Of a DNA stretch of 64,000 nt, positions 9,323 to 18,208 are shown piece after piece. The notes beneath the pieces are model-generated. The model was given only the letters and a program-made list of their open reading frames with translations. It was not told the DNA's origin and made no database searches. Source of the stretch: Cylindrotheca closterium (lineage: Eukaryota > Bacillariophyta > Bacillariophyceae > Bacillariales > Bacillariaceae); NCBI GenBank assembly GCA_933822405.4, contig CAKOGP040001770.1:62001-126000 (forward strand), given 5' to 3'. The translations under genes were made by a program, and so were the position numbers. The stretch's first letter is position 1, and each line of letters begins with the position of its first letter.

Positions 9323-9938
9323 TTGAAATACCGCCGGAAGAAATTGGGATTGCGTTCCGATTCTAAACGATGGCGGCACCCACGCAAAGTGTGCCCCCTT
9401 GAGTATCCAGAACATTGATGATTGAATCCTAATCGTCAGATGGGGGATCAATCTGACAATGGATTGTTTTCAGAAAGTCGATTAACCTACTTTTTGGTCG
9501 GTCGTGAAAAATGCAAATTGCATTCTTATTTTACGTCACTTAGTTGTGTTTTTCATGTTCGAATAAACTACATTTCAAAAATTAAATGAGCATCTCCATA
9601 GCGAGTCTTTCGTCATCGGTGCATTGTTGTTACTGTATCTTTGTGCATCCTTGTAGCATAGAGGCTGGCCTGTTGGCCGGATAAAGAAAATGACCGATGC
9701 TTTGCTTGATACGGTAGGTACCTGGTACGTGAACGTGGTGGGTGAGGTGTAAGAGTCATTGAGATGTGGTCTGGCTGTCTGACGTTTATTTCCACTTCTC
9801 TGTTCACACGGACACATCATCATCAACAATTCGCATTTCTTCCTTCATTCCTTCATTCATTCATTCGACATCTTGACCACCGTTACCAAGTATCTCTTGG
9901 TGTAGGGACGACAGCAACTCGTAACTCTTAAAAAGAAA
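9323..9938. other. Intergenic region, no gene seen
   Basis: About 600 bases between two small forward genes. It contains short CATT/TTCA-rich runs near 9845-9870 and a weak box C/D-like arrangement near 9413-9460 that was not accepted as a snoRNA. Reverse open frames here look random. Confidence 0.45.
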
Positions 9939-10151
9939 ATGGTGACAAAATACTTACCTCGTGGAGGACCTGCAGTTACCATGGGACTGACAGTATTGAT
10001 GGCAACCAGTGCTGTGGTGTATAGTCATGTATCACAAACCTCTGATCGCCAAGTGATGAGGGCGGGTGTCGAGAGAGACAAGGAACGTTTGCGGCAAAAA
10101 CGATTGGAGAGGAAACGATTGAAAGAAGAACAAGATAAACAAGGAAAATGA
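9939..10151 (+). CDS. PET117: PET117-like cytochrome c oxidase assembly factor
   Basis: A 70-residue protein of the size and layout of PET117: a short N-terminus, one hydrophobic helix (about residues 14-30), then the conserved region YSHVSQTSDRQVMRAGVERD and a strongly basic/acidic helix (RLRQKRLERKRLKEEQ). In yeast and animals PET117 is a mitochondrial inner-membrane protein that couples heme a synthesis (COX15) to complex IV assembly. The match rests on length, topology and the D-R-x(4)-G-V-x-R-D-x-E-R-L pattern; no cofactor residues exist to check. Assignment is likely but from a very short protein. Confidence 0.72.
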   Translation: MVTKYLPRGGPAVTMGLTVLMATSAVVYSHVSQTSDRQVMRAGVERDKERLRQKRLERKRLKEEQDKQGK

Positions 10152-11122
10152 ATTGAGAGAGCCATAAAATTGTGTTTGGAATACCTGCCCATCATCATTG
10201 TAATGCCGATCTATCTGCCAAAATGGAGGATTTTCTGCGGAATGAATTTTGTCCAGCCCCACTACGTTTCGCTCCACTGATTTCTGATATACCAACGAGA
10301 AGAGAAGAGAAGAAGTGATACTTGAAAATGCAGACCTACGACTTTGTCGATCCCTTGGGCGTTGTTGCAGCCAGACGAAGTGATGATCCAAGGGATCGAA
10401 TTGTAGAGTAAAGGGTGGAATTGCTTAGAGCCAACCACATCACCAAAATCTGCATTTAGAGTGTTTGTAAAACTCTGTTTTCTGCGTAAAGTTTCTAGTT
10501 GCCGTCTCTGATTGCATATCTGTACATGTACCTGTTAGTAGCAATCAGGTGGAATCGATCCAGTTAGACAATTCATTATTGGAGACCATACCAGCATCGC
10601 GTTGGTAGTCCATACTCGGTCACGCATTGCAGTGACAAAAGCGCACTACAGTAGGATTGATATGCCATTTATGCGCTGGAATAGAGCGCAGACGTTGGAA
10701 CAAACTCACTGGGAATTTGTCCTGTCAAAATATTGCTACTGTAGACCACAAGAGACCAATAATGCTGTAGGACTTAGTATTCCAACTTTGGAAAGTACTA
10801 CATGTTTCAGCCAGAATTGTGCAGTTCAAACTTTGATCCAGTGACGAGATAGACAACAAGTTACAGCTATACTCGTACTTTAACTGGCATGGAACCTGGT
10901 ATGTTTTGAGTAATCCAACCACGCACCAGCTGATCAAGGTACTGGTGTAATGTCAATATGAGACAGAAGACAATCAAACACATTCGTATTCACAACTGAT
11001 ACTCTCGACGACTCTTGACTGCCATAACAAAACAACTTGAAACTGCTACATGCAAAACCGACATGGTCAAACGATTAATTTTAAAGGGAATGAGCTAACA
11101 GCTCTCAACAACTGCCACAATT
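10152..11122. other. 970-base intergenic region, no gene supported
   Basis: Lies between PET117-like and GT8 genes. A 27-codon frame from 10329 and an 80-codon frame from 10602 are open, but neither has family resemblance, flanking splice sites or a targeting sequence. Nothing else was seen. Confidence 0.5.
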
Positions 11123-12621
11123 ATGATGATTAGTAGCAGTGGAACGACCAGCAATATCTCCAAACGAAAGTTTCGACAGTTTGTGTGGATGATCGCTCTC
11201 ATCTTGGCGGTGGTTCATTTACTTATCATACGACTCCAATTGAAAGGAAATCAGTTGAAGACGCAAGCTGAACACTTTCGACACGAAATATCACCATCTT
11301 CGCCCTCCAAAAAGAAACCATTTTTGGGAAGTCCAAAGCTTCCTGCCGATAGCGAAGAAAGGAAAGGAGCAAAGTGGGCCTATGCCTTTTTGGTGGCTGG
11401 TTGCGATCCGGACAAACCACTAACCTACCGAAACTACTTCTACAACATTTTGGTGGCCGCCAACCTACTTGACCAAAACACCTCTTCCACAAACAATCGA
11501 AAGACCGATATCATTGTCATGATTCAATTCACCAGAGCAAGCAACGCTACAGAATTGCCACTATCTGAGTTGCAATGGCTGCAGACAACAATACCCAACA
11601 ATCCCAATCGCAAGCTTAGAATTCATTATCTGCCGCCTCCCATTCGAGACAACTTTTACAATGCCCAGCTGGAAAAGTTTCGGATATTGGAGTTTGAAGA
11701 GTATTCTCGGATTCTGTACCTGGACTCTGATGTCATGCCACTTTGCAGTCTCGATTATCTCTTGGAATTATCAGAGAGCGGTGTTTTGAAACCTAACGTA
11801 GTGCTTGCAGGATTCACAGAGCCAGCTTCTGGAGGATTCTTTCTGTTGGAGCCTGGCCAAAGCTACTACAAAGAGTTATTGGAAATCATCGAGACAAGGG
11901 AAGGAACTGTGGAGTGGAACAAGACACTTGGATGGGGTGCTGTCATGGACCAAGAATGGAGAGGAATTCCTATGAAAGGAGGCCAGACTCCACGGCATTC
12001 GAAAGTGTGGACATTCCACGGAGACTTTGCGGACCAAGGGCTCTTGTACTATTGGACACGCTATTTCAGGGGAGATGTTTCGATTATCTTTCTCCGAGAG
12101 ATTGAGAATTGGCAAGACGGATCAATAGAGACAATCGTCAAATCTAAGAAAGTCTTTGGCAACAAGACATGCCTTCCACCAGGTCAAGAGGCAAACAATT
12201 GTTACGGAAGCTCGATTCATTATCCCTTGTTCAACGAGAAAGCTCCCCATCGAGACTTTATTCATTTTACTGGCGACAAGAAGCCATGGGAAAAGGCAAT
12301 ACAGCAATTTCCAAAAGACTTGGCACAAGTTCGATCATCGACAGAGTACTGGTGAGTGGTTCTTTATTGGGATTCACCATTTGCCATCATTCGTAGCACT
12401 CCGCTCCAACCTCACAGACTTCTCTTGTTGTCCTTGATAGGTACTACAACTTGCGAACGATATTTGATGCCTTTGCATCAGAGCACCCCAATCGAAAACT
12501 CCCAGCACTCCCATTGAAGTGGAAACAGCCTAGTCTTGGACGATACCCAACGCTTCGCAGCATGGTTGGGACAATAAACAAAAAGAAGAAACACAAAGCT
12601 CTACGAAAAACTGAACCGTAA
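11123..12621 (+). CDS. GT8-family glycosyltransferase, type II membrane protein (2 exons)
   Basis: Exons 11123-12351 and 12441-12621 are joined across an 89-base intron (TACTG|GTGAGT, GATAG|GTAC), giving 469 residues. A cytoplasmic tail of about 18 residues precedes a signal anchor (FVWMIALILAVVHLLIIRL), as in Golgi enzymes. The catalytic domain begins at AYAFLVAGCDPDKP. It has the glycogenin/galactinol-synthase-type DxD metal motif in ILYLDSDVMPLCSLDYLL (Asp about 201/203), the acceptor-side GGFFLLEPG and the C-terminal HFTGDKKPW. GT8 enzymes transfer sugar from a nucleotide donor with retention of configuration. Donor and acceptor are not deducible. Without the second exon the protein would end at the intron, losing the Lys-rich tail. 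Confidence 0.88.
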
Positions 12622-13031
12622 TCTTGGCTCTATTTAGCTACTTTTACTTCTATCTACTGTACTGATTGACTTGTTTTGCCATGTCTTGTTAACCTTCCAA
12701 GTCCACTCCCATTTTGCTTCTTCATCTTTCAAGTCTTCACTGATACGCTTGTACCATACTACCGGTAGTACCAGATCCCGTTTGGATAAACGCGGTTCGG
12801 CCATGCTCGTATTTTGTTCATAGTTTTTGAGTTTGGTGCGTGTGCTTTTCAAAAAAATCAATTTCATTCTTGTGAACAACCCTCATTCGCCAAAACGCAC
12901 CCCATGGTGGGAGGTTTTGCCAAATCTTTGGCGACCTGCTCACTGGCGTCAAAGCCTTTCCAAGTGATCAACATAATCCACGACCCACAGTTGTATTGCA
13001 TACAATAGACTAAACAAAACTACACGGGAAG
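12622..13031. other. Intergenic region between GT8 gene and Cys-rich gene
   Basis: About 410 bases, mainly 3' flank of the GT8 gene and 5' flank of the secreted protein. A reverse 56-codon frame (12804-12634) is noted as a weak small-protein candidate. No repeats or RNA genes seen. Confidence 0.4.
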
Positions 13032-14513
13032 ATGAGATTGACCCTAGCAGCAGCGTTCTTGGCACAGGCTTTACCAACGTTGGTTGTTGTCGCATCATCG
13101 TCGGATCCGACAGTCGGCGGTGCGACGAGGACAAGCACCCACCGTTCCTTTCCTACAAAGAAATCGCTTCCTTCCGACATCAAAACAATATTTAAGAATG
13201 CTTCTGCCGTGAAAGAAGTGCAGCCATTGAAGAACAATCATCATATTGAAGAATCGTCCAGAACATCAGAGCATTCGTCGTCGTCGTCAGAGACAATCGA
13301 TGTGGACGTTGGCATTCTGGGATTTGGATACCAAGAATATGGACTGCAAGATTTGTCGTCGACCATTGAACTGGTAAAGAAGCGACAAAGATATTATGAT
13401 GATTTGCTCTTCCCTTCCCCATCCGCATGCGATCCCAGCAGTGACTATGCCAGCAAGGCAAACTGCGACTGCAGTGAATTCGATTTCGACAATCGAAAGG
13501 GAACATTTTCTTGCACATCTCACACCGAATTGTGTTTGGAAGATGATCTATGTGGCTCGGAAGTAATCACCAATTCCATTTATGAGGACGGGACTGCTCG
13601 ATCCGATCACTGCTATCACTTTGACAATGGAGTAGACGAGAATAGCAACTCGGAAGTGTGTTATTCGCAATTTCTTTCAATTTCAGACCACAAAGAAAGC
13701 TGCGGCATTTTTGTCAATGGTGAAGTGTGCAACAGCTGCCAGCCACAAGAAACAGATTGCCATGATTTTGATTGTACCAACACAGATGCCAACATTGCTG
13801 GAACAAATTGCGAAGGGGGTCATGACGACGTGCTCTTTGGTTTGTTATTGTTGCAACAAAAAGAGTCAATCCAGAAAATTGTGGATCCGTCGACGCTATT
13901 TCCATCACCATCAGTCTGTGATAGACAGAATCCCGCTTTTGATAGATACAATTGTGATTGCAGCAATTTTGATTTGGACACAATGCAGGGTTCGTTCGGT
14001 TGCATTACAGAGGAAAACTTTTGTCTGGGAGATGATAATGACTTTTGTGGCTACAATACAATTACAAATACAATAACTGAAGACGGGGATGTGCATACGC
14101 ATTTTTGCTATTACATTGATGATGATGATGAACCGGATTCCATTGATGTCTGTTACTCATCGTATGGCGACAGCGACGCTTGCTCAATAAACGTGCAAGG
14201 AGTCGAATGCAACAGCTGTCAAGTGGTCAATGGATTCATCAACGCTGAGGGAAATATCGAAGACAGGTGCACTCAATTTGACTGTTCCAACACCATTGCT
14301 GGAATTGAAGGTATGGACTGCAAAGGTGATCATATTTTCGATGCCATCATCAAGAAGCAGGGGAAAGGATCGACAATGTCATCAACAGATTCGGCTACGG
14401 AGGCACCAACGCAAGCAAAGATTCTAAAGTCGAGAGTTTTGGCTTCTGGTTTCCTCTTAAAAGTGGAAGCAAACAGTACCAGTACCTCCGAGCCACTTTC
14501 TGGGCCAGTTTGA
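13032..14513 (+). CDS. Secreted Cys-rich protein with two copies of a ~130-residue domain
   Basis: A 493-residue protein beginning with a signal peptide (MRLTLAAAFLAQALPTLVVV). After a Ser-rich region come two homologous Cys-rich units (about residues 133-260 and 290-430). Each opens with LFPSPS-x-CD, NCDCSxFD, a G(T/S)FxC step and CxxDxxFCG-like spacing, and each ends in CNSCQ...DC/DRC..FDC(S/T)NT. Cys and acidic residues suggest disulphide-bonded, possibly Ca-binding extracellular modules. I do not recognise a named family; similar Cys-rich repeat proteins are known to be abundant in diatoms. Both copies follow a spacer containing LLLQQKESIQK or LVKKRQRYYDD, so the duplication includes the linker. 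Function unknown. Confidence 0.75.
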   Translation: MRLTLAAAFLAQALPTLVVVASSSDPTVGGATRTSTHRSFPTKKSLPSDIKTIFKNASAVKEVQPLKNNHHIEESSRTSEHSSSSSETIDVDVGILGFGYQEYGLQDLSSTIELVKKRQRYYDDLLFPSPSACDPSSDYASKANCDCSEFDFDNRKGTFSCTSHTELCLEDDLCGSEVITNSIYEDGTARSDHCYHFDNGVDENSNSEVCYSQFLSISDHKESCGIFVNGEVCNSCQPQETDCHDFDCTNTDANIAGTNCEGGHDDVLFGLLLLQQKESIQKIVDPSTLFPSPSVCDRQNPAFDRYNCDCSNFDLDTMQGSFGCITEENFCLGDDNDFCGYNTITNTITEDGDVHTHFCYYIDDDDEPDSIDVCYSSYGDSDACSINVQGVECNSCQVVNGFINAEGNIEDRCTQFDCSNTIAGIEGMDCKGDHIFDAIIKKQGKGSTMSSTDSATEAPTQAKILKSRVLASGFLLKVEANSTSTSEPLSGPV

Positions 14514-14888
14514 CTACCTTATTTTTGTTCAGTTTGACAGTCGTCCGACCCAAGTTGAAAATGAAAACTCCAAATTCCGTTGTTCGTCCGCCCCTCCATC
14601 CTATCAATTCCTGTGCGTTCACGACGCCAACTTTTTCAAAACATCCAAAAACGAGCTGGCTTGTGGTGGTGAAATCAATACAAGTAAAACCAACACCACA
14701 TGAGACTTACGAAAGGCACTTCTTCAAAGGGGAACGTCAATCATCTCATAGGGGAACGGAAGCGCGCCGTTGTAACTTTAAAAGAAGGACCAACTCTATC
14801 TTTTGTTTCTTTCTTGAAGCAACGCGGAAGTTTGGTTGAGTTGTTCTGATCAGTGGCCACTGACCGCTGACTAGGTCCGGACCCAATA
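14514..14888. other. Intergenic region, no gene seen
   Basis: About 375 bases between two forward genes; presumed 3' flank and promoter. No repeat or RNA was recognised. Confidence 0.45.
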
Positions 14889-16985
14889 ATGAGCGGCGTC
14901 AAACGAAAAACCAACGGCGGAGACTCTGGGTTGGTCATACCGAAAAAGGCTGCGAAATCGACTGACGAATCCTCTCTATTGGCTTCCTATGATATGAAAC
15001 CACCAGCAAACGTCCCGTCGAAACCTCAGCCGACAGCCAGTGCCAAAGCACCCAAATCTGCCCGAAATGACGCACCTCCCCGTAAACCAGCAAACGCACT
15101 TACCACCAGTCCTAATGGCATGGATATAACTGTTGTATCTCATTCTTTACCTGTAAGCTCTGTGAACACAAACGTAACTTCTTCTACTAATGCTACTAGC
15201 ATAGCTCAGCCTCCTGCCAAAAGACCTTCACGTGACTTGGACTCCATGGTTTGGAATTCACTATCCAAACTCTGTGTTGGCTTGGCAGAGTCTGAGAATG
15301 ACAATTATACGTTGAAGGAGAAGTCTTCTGGGAGCGCCGGTGCGCTTATTGATTTGTCGGGATCCATGTTGGAGAGAAGTGAGTTTGATTGGTACGATAC
15401 GGATCAGAACGGGAACATTGTGGTTCAGCCAAAGATCCCCATTTTCCCGGAAGATTTTCCTCCTGGAAAACCAGAATGGCCACTTTCGTGGTGGGGAATT
15501 GTCGATCCCAGCGTTGAAGAAAATGGGAAAGGAGCCTCTCCTCCTAGCACAAAAGGAAGGGACGGAAAAGAGAAATCAAAGGAGCGGCGACGAGAGTCCA
15601 ATGATTCGTCAAGGAAATCTCGTGAGACTCCTGATTCAAAGAAGTCTAGACGTCGTTCAGGGTCTAGAGAGGGATCTAAGCGTCGCTCAGAGTCAAGAGA
15701 TGGAGAACGAGAGAGGTACGGACGAGACAAAAGAAGAGATGACCATGCACTTCCACCACCACCACCAGTTCGCGATGAGGAAATGACTCGACGTCCATCA
15801 ATTGACCGAGCTGCACAAATTCCAGCTGATCAGCAGGTGAGCCGCCGCTCAAGATCGAGAGAGGGGTCTAGGCGCCGTTCAAGGTCAAGAGATGTAGAGC
15901 GGGAGAGGCATGGACGAGTTCACGGCAGAGACGACCATGGACACCCACCACCACCATTTCGCGATGATGAAATGAGGCGACGTCCATCCATGGACCGGGC
16001 TGCACCAATTCTAGCTGATTACCATGATGGCCCACCACGTGATCGCTATCATCCAGATGTCAGGGAACCACCAAGGCTCGTGGATTCTAGACGAAGATTT
16101 CCCGGCGACAGAGAACCATCACCTCCGCGATATCGAGACAGCAATCGACGATCTCGCTCGCGGCATGATGATCGAGAGTTTGATAGAGAGGAACGGGGTC
16201 GAAGGGAAAGAGGAGAAATGCCTCGTGAGAGAAGACCTCCGGTGGATGGTATGCCACCACCACCACCACCACAAGATGATCATTATGGCCCTGGCCCTGG
16301 TCCGGATCGAGCACGTCCTCGGGAAGATAGGGACCGTCCAATTGATGATAGAGGGCGATACAACGAAAAAGAGCGAAGCAGGGGAGACAGACGGAGGTTT
16401 GATGTCAGGGATCGTGATCGTTCATTAGACGACAGACGGCGACTTGATGACTTGGATCGTCGTGGAGAAGATAGAAGACGTCACGACGATAGAGATCGTC
16501 TCGGGGAAGACAGGCGTCGACCTGATAACAAAGATCCTTTGGTAGATGAAAGGCATATGCTTGACGAGAGACGTCGCCCAGAAGATGATCGGCGTCGGCA
16601 TGGCGACAGGGAAAGGCGTCGATCTGAAGATAGAAACCGTGCGGTTGCTGACCGTGATTCCAGACGGTACGGTGATAGAGACCGCGATTACGGCAGTAGG
16701 GATCGTCGAGATCGACGCATGGATGAACCGAATCCGTATGGTCCTGCTGAGGATCATTACATCGATAACAGGGGACCGCCAAGGCTTGATGATCGTCGTC
16801 GTTCCGAAGTTGGGCGTCCACGGAATCGGGACCATTATCGCAGGGATGATGATCGGCATTCAAGGCGACGAGATGATAGAGAACCGCGATATGCAAGGGA
16901 CGAACTGGATTCCCACCGACCAAGGCACGGCCGTCCTACCGACATCAAAAGACCACGAGATGGAGATGATAATGCCAAACGATGA
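14889..16985 (+). CDS. Arg/Asp/Ser-rich (RS/RD-repeat) protein, probably nuclear
   Basis: A single-exon gene for 698 residues. The first ~110 residues are Pro/Ser/Lys-rich. An ordered-looking block follows (about 115-215, including DLDSMVWNSLSKLCVGLAES, then FDWYDTDQNGNIV and EWPLSWWGIVDPS) that could be a small domain, though not one I recognise. From about residue 225 to the end it is almost entirely RS, RD and DR repeats with PPPPP segments, as in splicing-associated disordered proteins. A ~64-residue unit (about 256-320) is repeated at about 320-380. A nuclear speckle or splicing role is inferred from composition only. No RNA-recognition motif was found. Confidence 0.7.
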   Translation: MSGVKRKTNGGDSGLVIPKKAAKSTDESSLLASYDMKPPANVPSKPQPTASAKAPKSARNDAPPRKPANALTTSPNGMDITVVSHSLPVSSVNTNVTSSTNATSIAQPPAKRPSRDLDSMVWNSLSKLCVGLAESENDNYTLKEKSSGSAGALIDLSGSMLERSEFDWYDTDQNGNIVVQPKIPIFPEDFPPGKPEWPLSWWGIVDPSVEENGKGASPPSTKGRDGKEKSKERRRESNDSSRKSRETPDSKKSRRRSGSREGSKRRSESRDGERERYGRDKRRDDHALPPPPPVRDEEMTRRPSIDRAAQIPADQQVSRRSRSREGSRRRSRSRDVERERHGRVHGRDDHGHPPPPFRDDEMRRRPSMDRAAPILADYHDGPPRDRYHPDVREPPRLVDSRRRFPGDREPSPPRYRDSNRRSRSRHDDREFDREERGRRERGEMPRERRPPVDGMPPPPPPQDDHYGPGPGPDRARPREDRDRPIDDRGRYNEKERSRGDRRRFDVRDRDRSLDDRRRLDDLDRRGEDRRRHDDRDRLGEDRRRPDNKDPLVDERHMLDERRRPEDDRRRHGDRERRRSEDRNRAVADRDSRRYGDRDRDYGSRDRRDRRMDEPNPYGPAEDHYIDNRGPPRLDDRRRSEVGRPRNRDHYRRDDDRHSRRRDDREPRYARDELDSHRPRHGRPTDIKRPRDGDDNAKR
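15650..16025 (+). repeat. Internal ~190-bp duplication in the RS/RD gene
   Basis: The segment from about 15650 is repeated from about 15842 with the same order of features: a serine-arginine tract, an ERER(Y/H)GR motif, DDH, a poly-proline stretch, RRPS(I/M)DRAA and then ILAD/IPAD. The reading frame is kept, giving an extra protein unit. Confidence 0.7.
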
Positions 16986-17465
16986 AAGAATACAACAGAT
17001 TATCGCCGATTTAGGGAGGTTTTTTGCCACCCTTTTGTATAGTTTTCAACTGCAGCAATCCATCCGATGGAAAGCTGCATGTACAGTACTTAATCACTGC
17101 ATGACTGATTGAAACGGGTTTTGCCGTTTGGAGATTGCAATTGTCTTATTTTTGAACTGGTGGTATTTGGAGATGAGTGGTTGCTAAAGTCTCTCGCTGG
17201 CATACGAATGAATGGTATCAATCGTCCAGTTCGAAGGGCATGTGACCGTTGCTAATACAATTTTCGAGAAGGAAGAAAGTTCTGTGGCAGAGTTTTGCTT
17301 GCATATATAGAAAATGCTTTGGCCAAGCATTGCCAAGTACCGCAGCTAGATAACAAGTACTGGTCGCGGAACCAAGGTGTAGCTATTGACAATTTTTTTA
17401 AAACTTCTGACGACTCCTCACTCATTGGTCCACGAATTGATTGATTCACGAGTTACAAAAATCGG
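16986..17465. other. Intergenic region, no gene seen
   Basis: About 480 bases between the RS/RD gene and the lumen-protein gene. The frame continuing past 16985 is an off-frame extension of repeat-coding DNA. No promoter element could be named. Confidence 0.45.
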
Positions 17466-18099
17466 ATGACGAGGAAAGTGGAGCAATCGAAACCACGTGT
17501 TCAAATTCAAGAGACCATGAGTCGGTTAACTTCTATGAAATGGATCCTGTTGCTTGCTCCCTTCCTTCTGGAAATTGGATCCTTGGTTTGTGCCTACTCT
17601 ACTCCGGAACCTCGGTCTCTTTCAAGACGCGCTGCACTCGCCACCGCTTTCTCGGCAATGGCAGCTCCTCTACCTGTGTTGGCGGCGCCTGATTGCTTCA
17701 AGGACTGCATGAAAAACTGCAAATTGATTGCACCGAAAGATCCTGATTATTGTTTGGCAAACTGCAAGGGGTACTGTGAACAAGAGGATAGAAACGATGG
17801 TCTTTCCGGTAGCGTCAGTTCATCTTCAGGTGAAGTTGGTATTCTTGGTGAGTTCTTGACGAATTCATAGCAGTTTTTCTGCGTTGCCTCGTCGATTGCG
17901 AAATCTAACCTGAAGGAATTGTAGGGGGGACTTTTGGACAAGGAACAGTTGCTAAAGGAGACGACAAGGTACGTCCGCAATATTCTTCGTACTATTGATT
18001 TCCACCGTGTCATTCAACGTGTTGTTGTAGCCTCCAACCTTGAACTTGCCTGGACTTGACTTTACCAACGAAAAAGGAAAGAAGCTAATTGGTTATTAG
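17466..18099 (+). CDS. Predicted thylakoid-lumen protein with paired CX3CX3C motifs (3 exons)
   Basis: Exons 17466-17847, 17925-17968 and 18031-18099 join in frame with GT..AG introns of 77 and 62 bases. The N-terminus reads as a three-part diatom lumen presequence: a signal peptide (MKWILLLAPFLLEIGSLVC), the plastid motif CAYSTPE, and a twin-arginine signal (SLSRRAALATAFSAMAA) cleaved after PVLAA. The mature domain starts with CFKDCMKNCKLIAPKDPDYC and continues CLANCKGYC: CX3CX3C, ten residues, CX3CX3C. A Gly/Ser region and a short conserved tail (LNLPGLDFTNEKGKKLIGY) complete it. The paired Cys suggest disulphides or metal binding. No named family was recognised. Start choice is open among ATGs at 17466, 17517 and 17535; 17517 or 17535 gives the cleaner signal peptide. 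Confidence 0.72.
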
Positions 18100-18208
18100 A
18101 GAGAGTAAATATTAAATGAACACATATGATTCTGCTAAAAAGATAGAGGTAAAGAAACGCAGAATGATAGTTATTGTTGCAGTCTAATATTACAAAGTAG
18201 GGGAAAAG

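Noticed and set aside
9413..9460. Box C/D snoRNA-like arrangement (TGATGA, then CTGA with short CATTG/CAATG ends)
   Set aside because: The box C lacks the purine first base, the distance between boxes is too short for a usual guide RNA, and no D'/C' pair or target-like guide could be argued.
10602..10844. 80-codon forward frame in the 10-11 kb intergenic region
   Set aside because: Residue composition is random-like, there is no conserved pattern, and no flanking exon could be found.
16546..17112. 188-codon forward frame overlapping the end of the RS/RD gene
   Set aside because: It is a shifted frame through GAT-CGN type repeats that stay open in several frames; its Ile/Met-rich composition mirrors the repeat.
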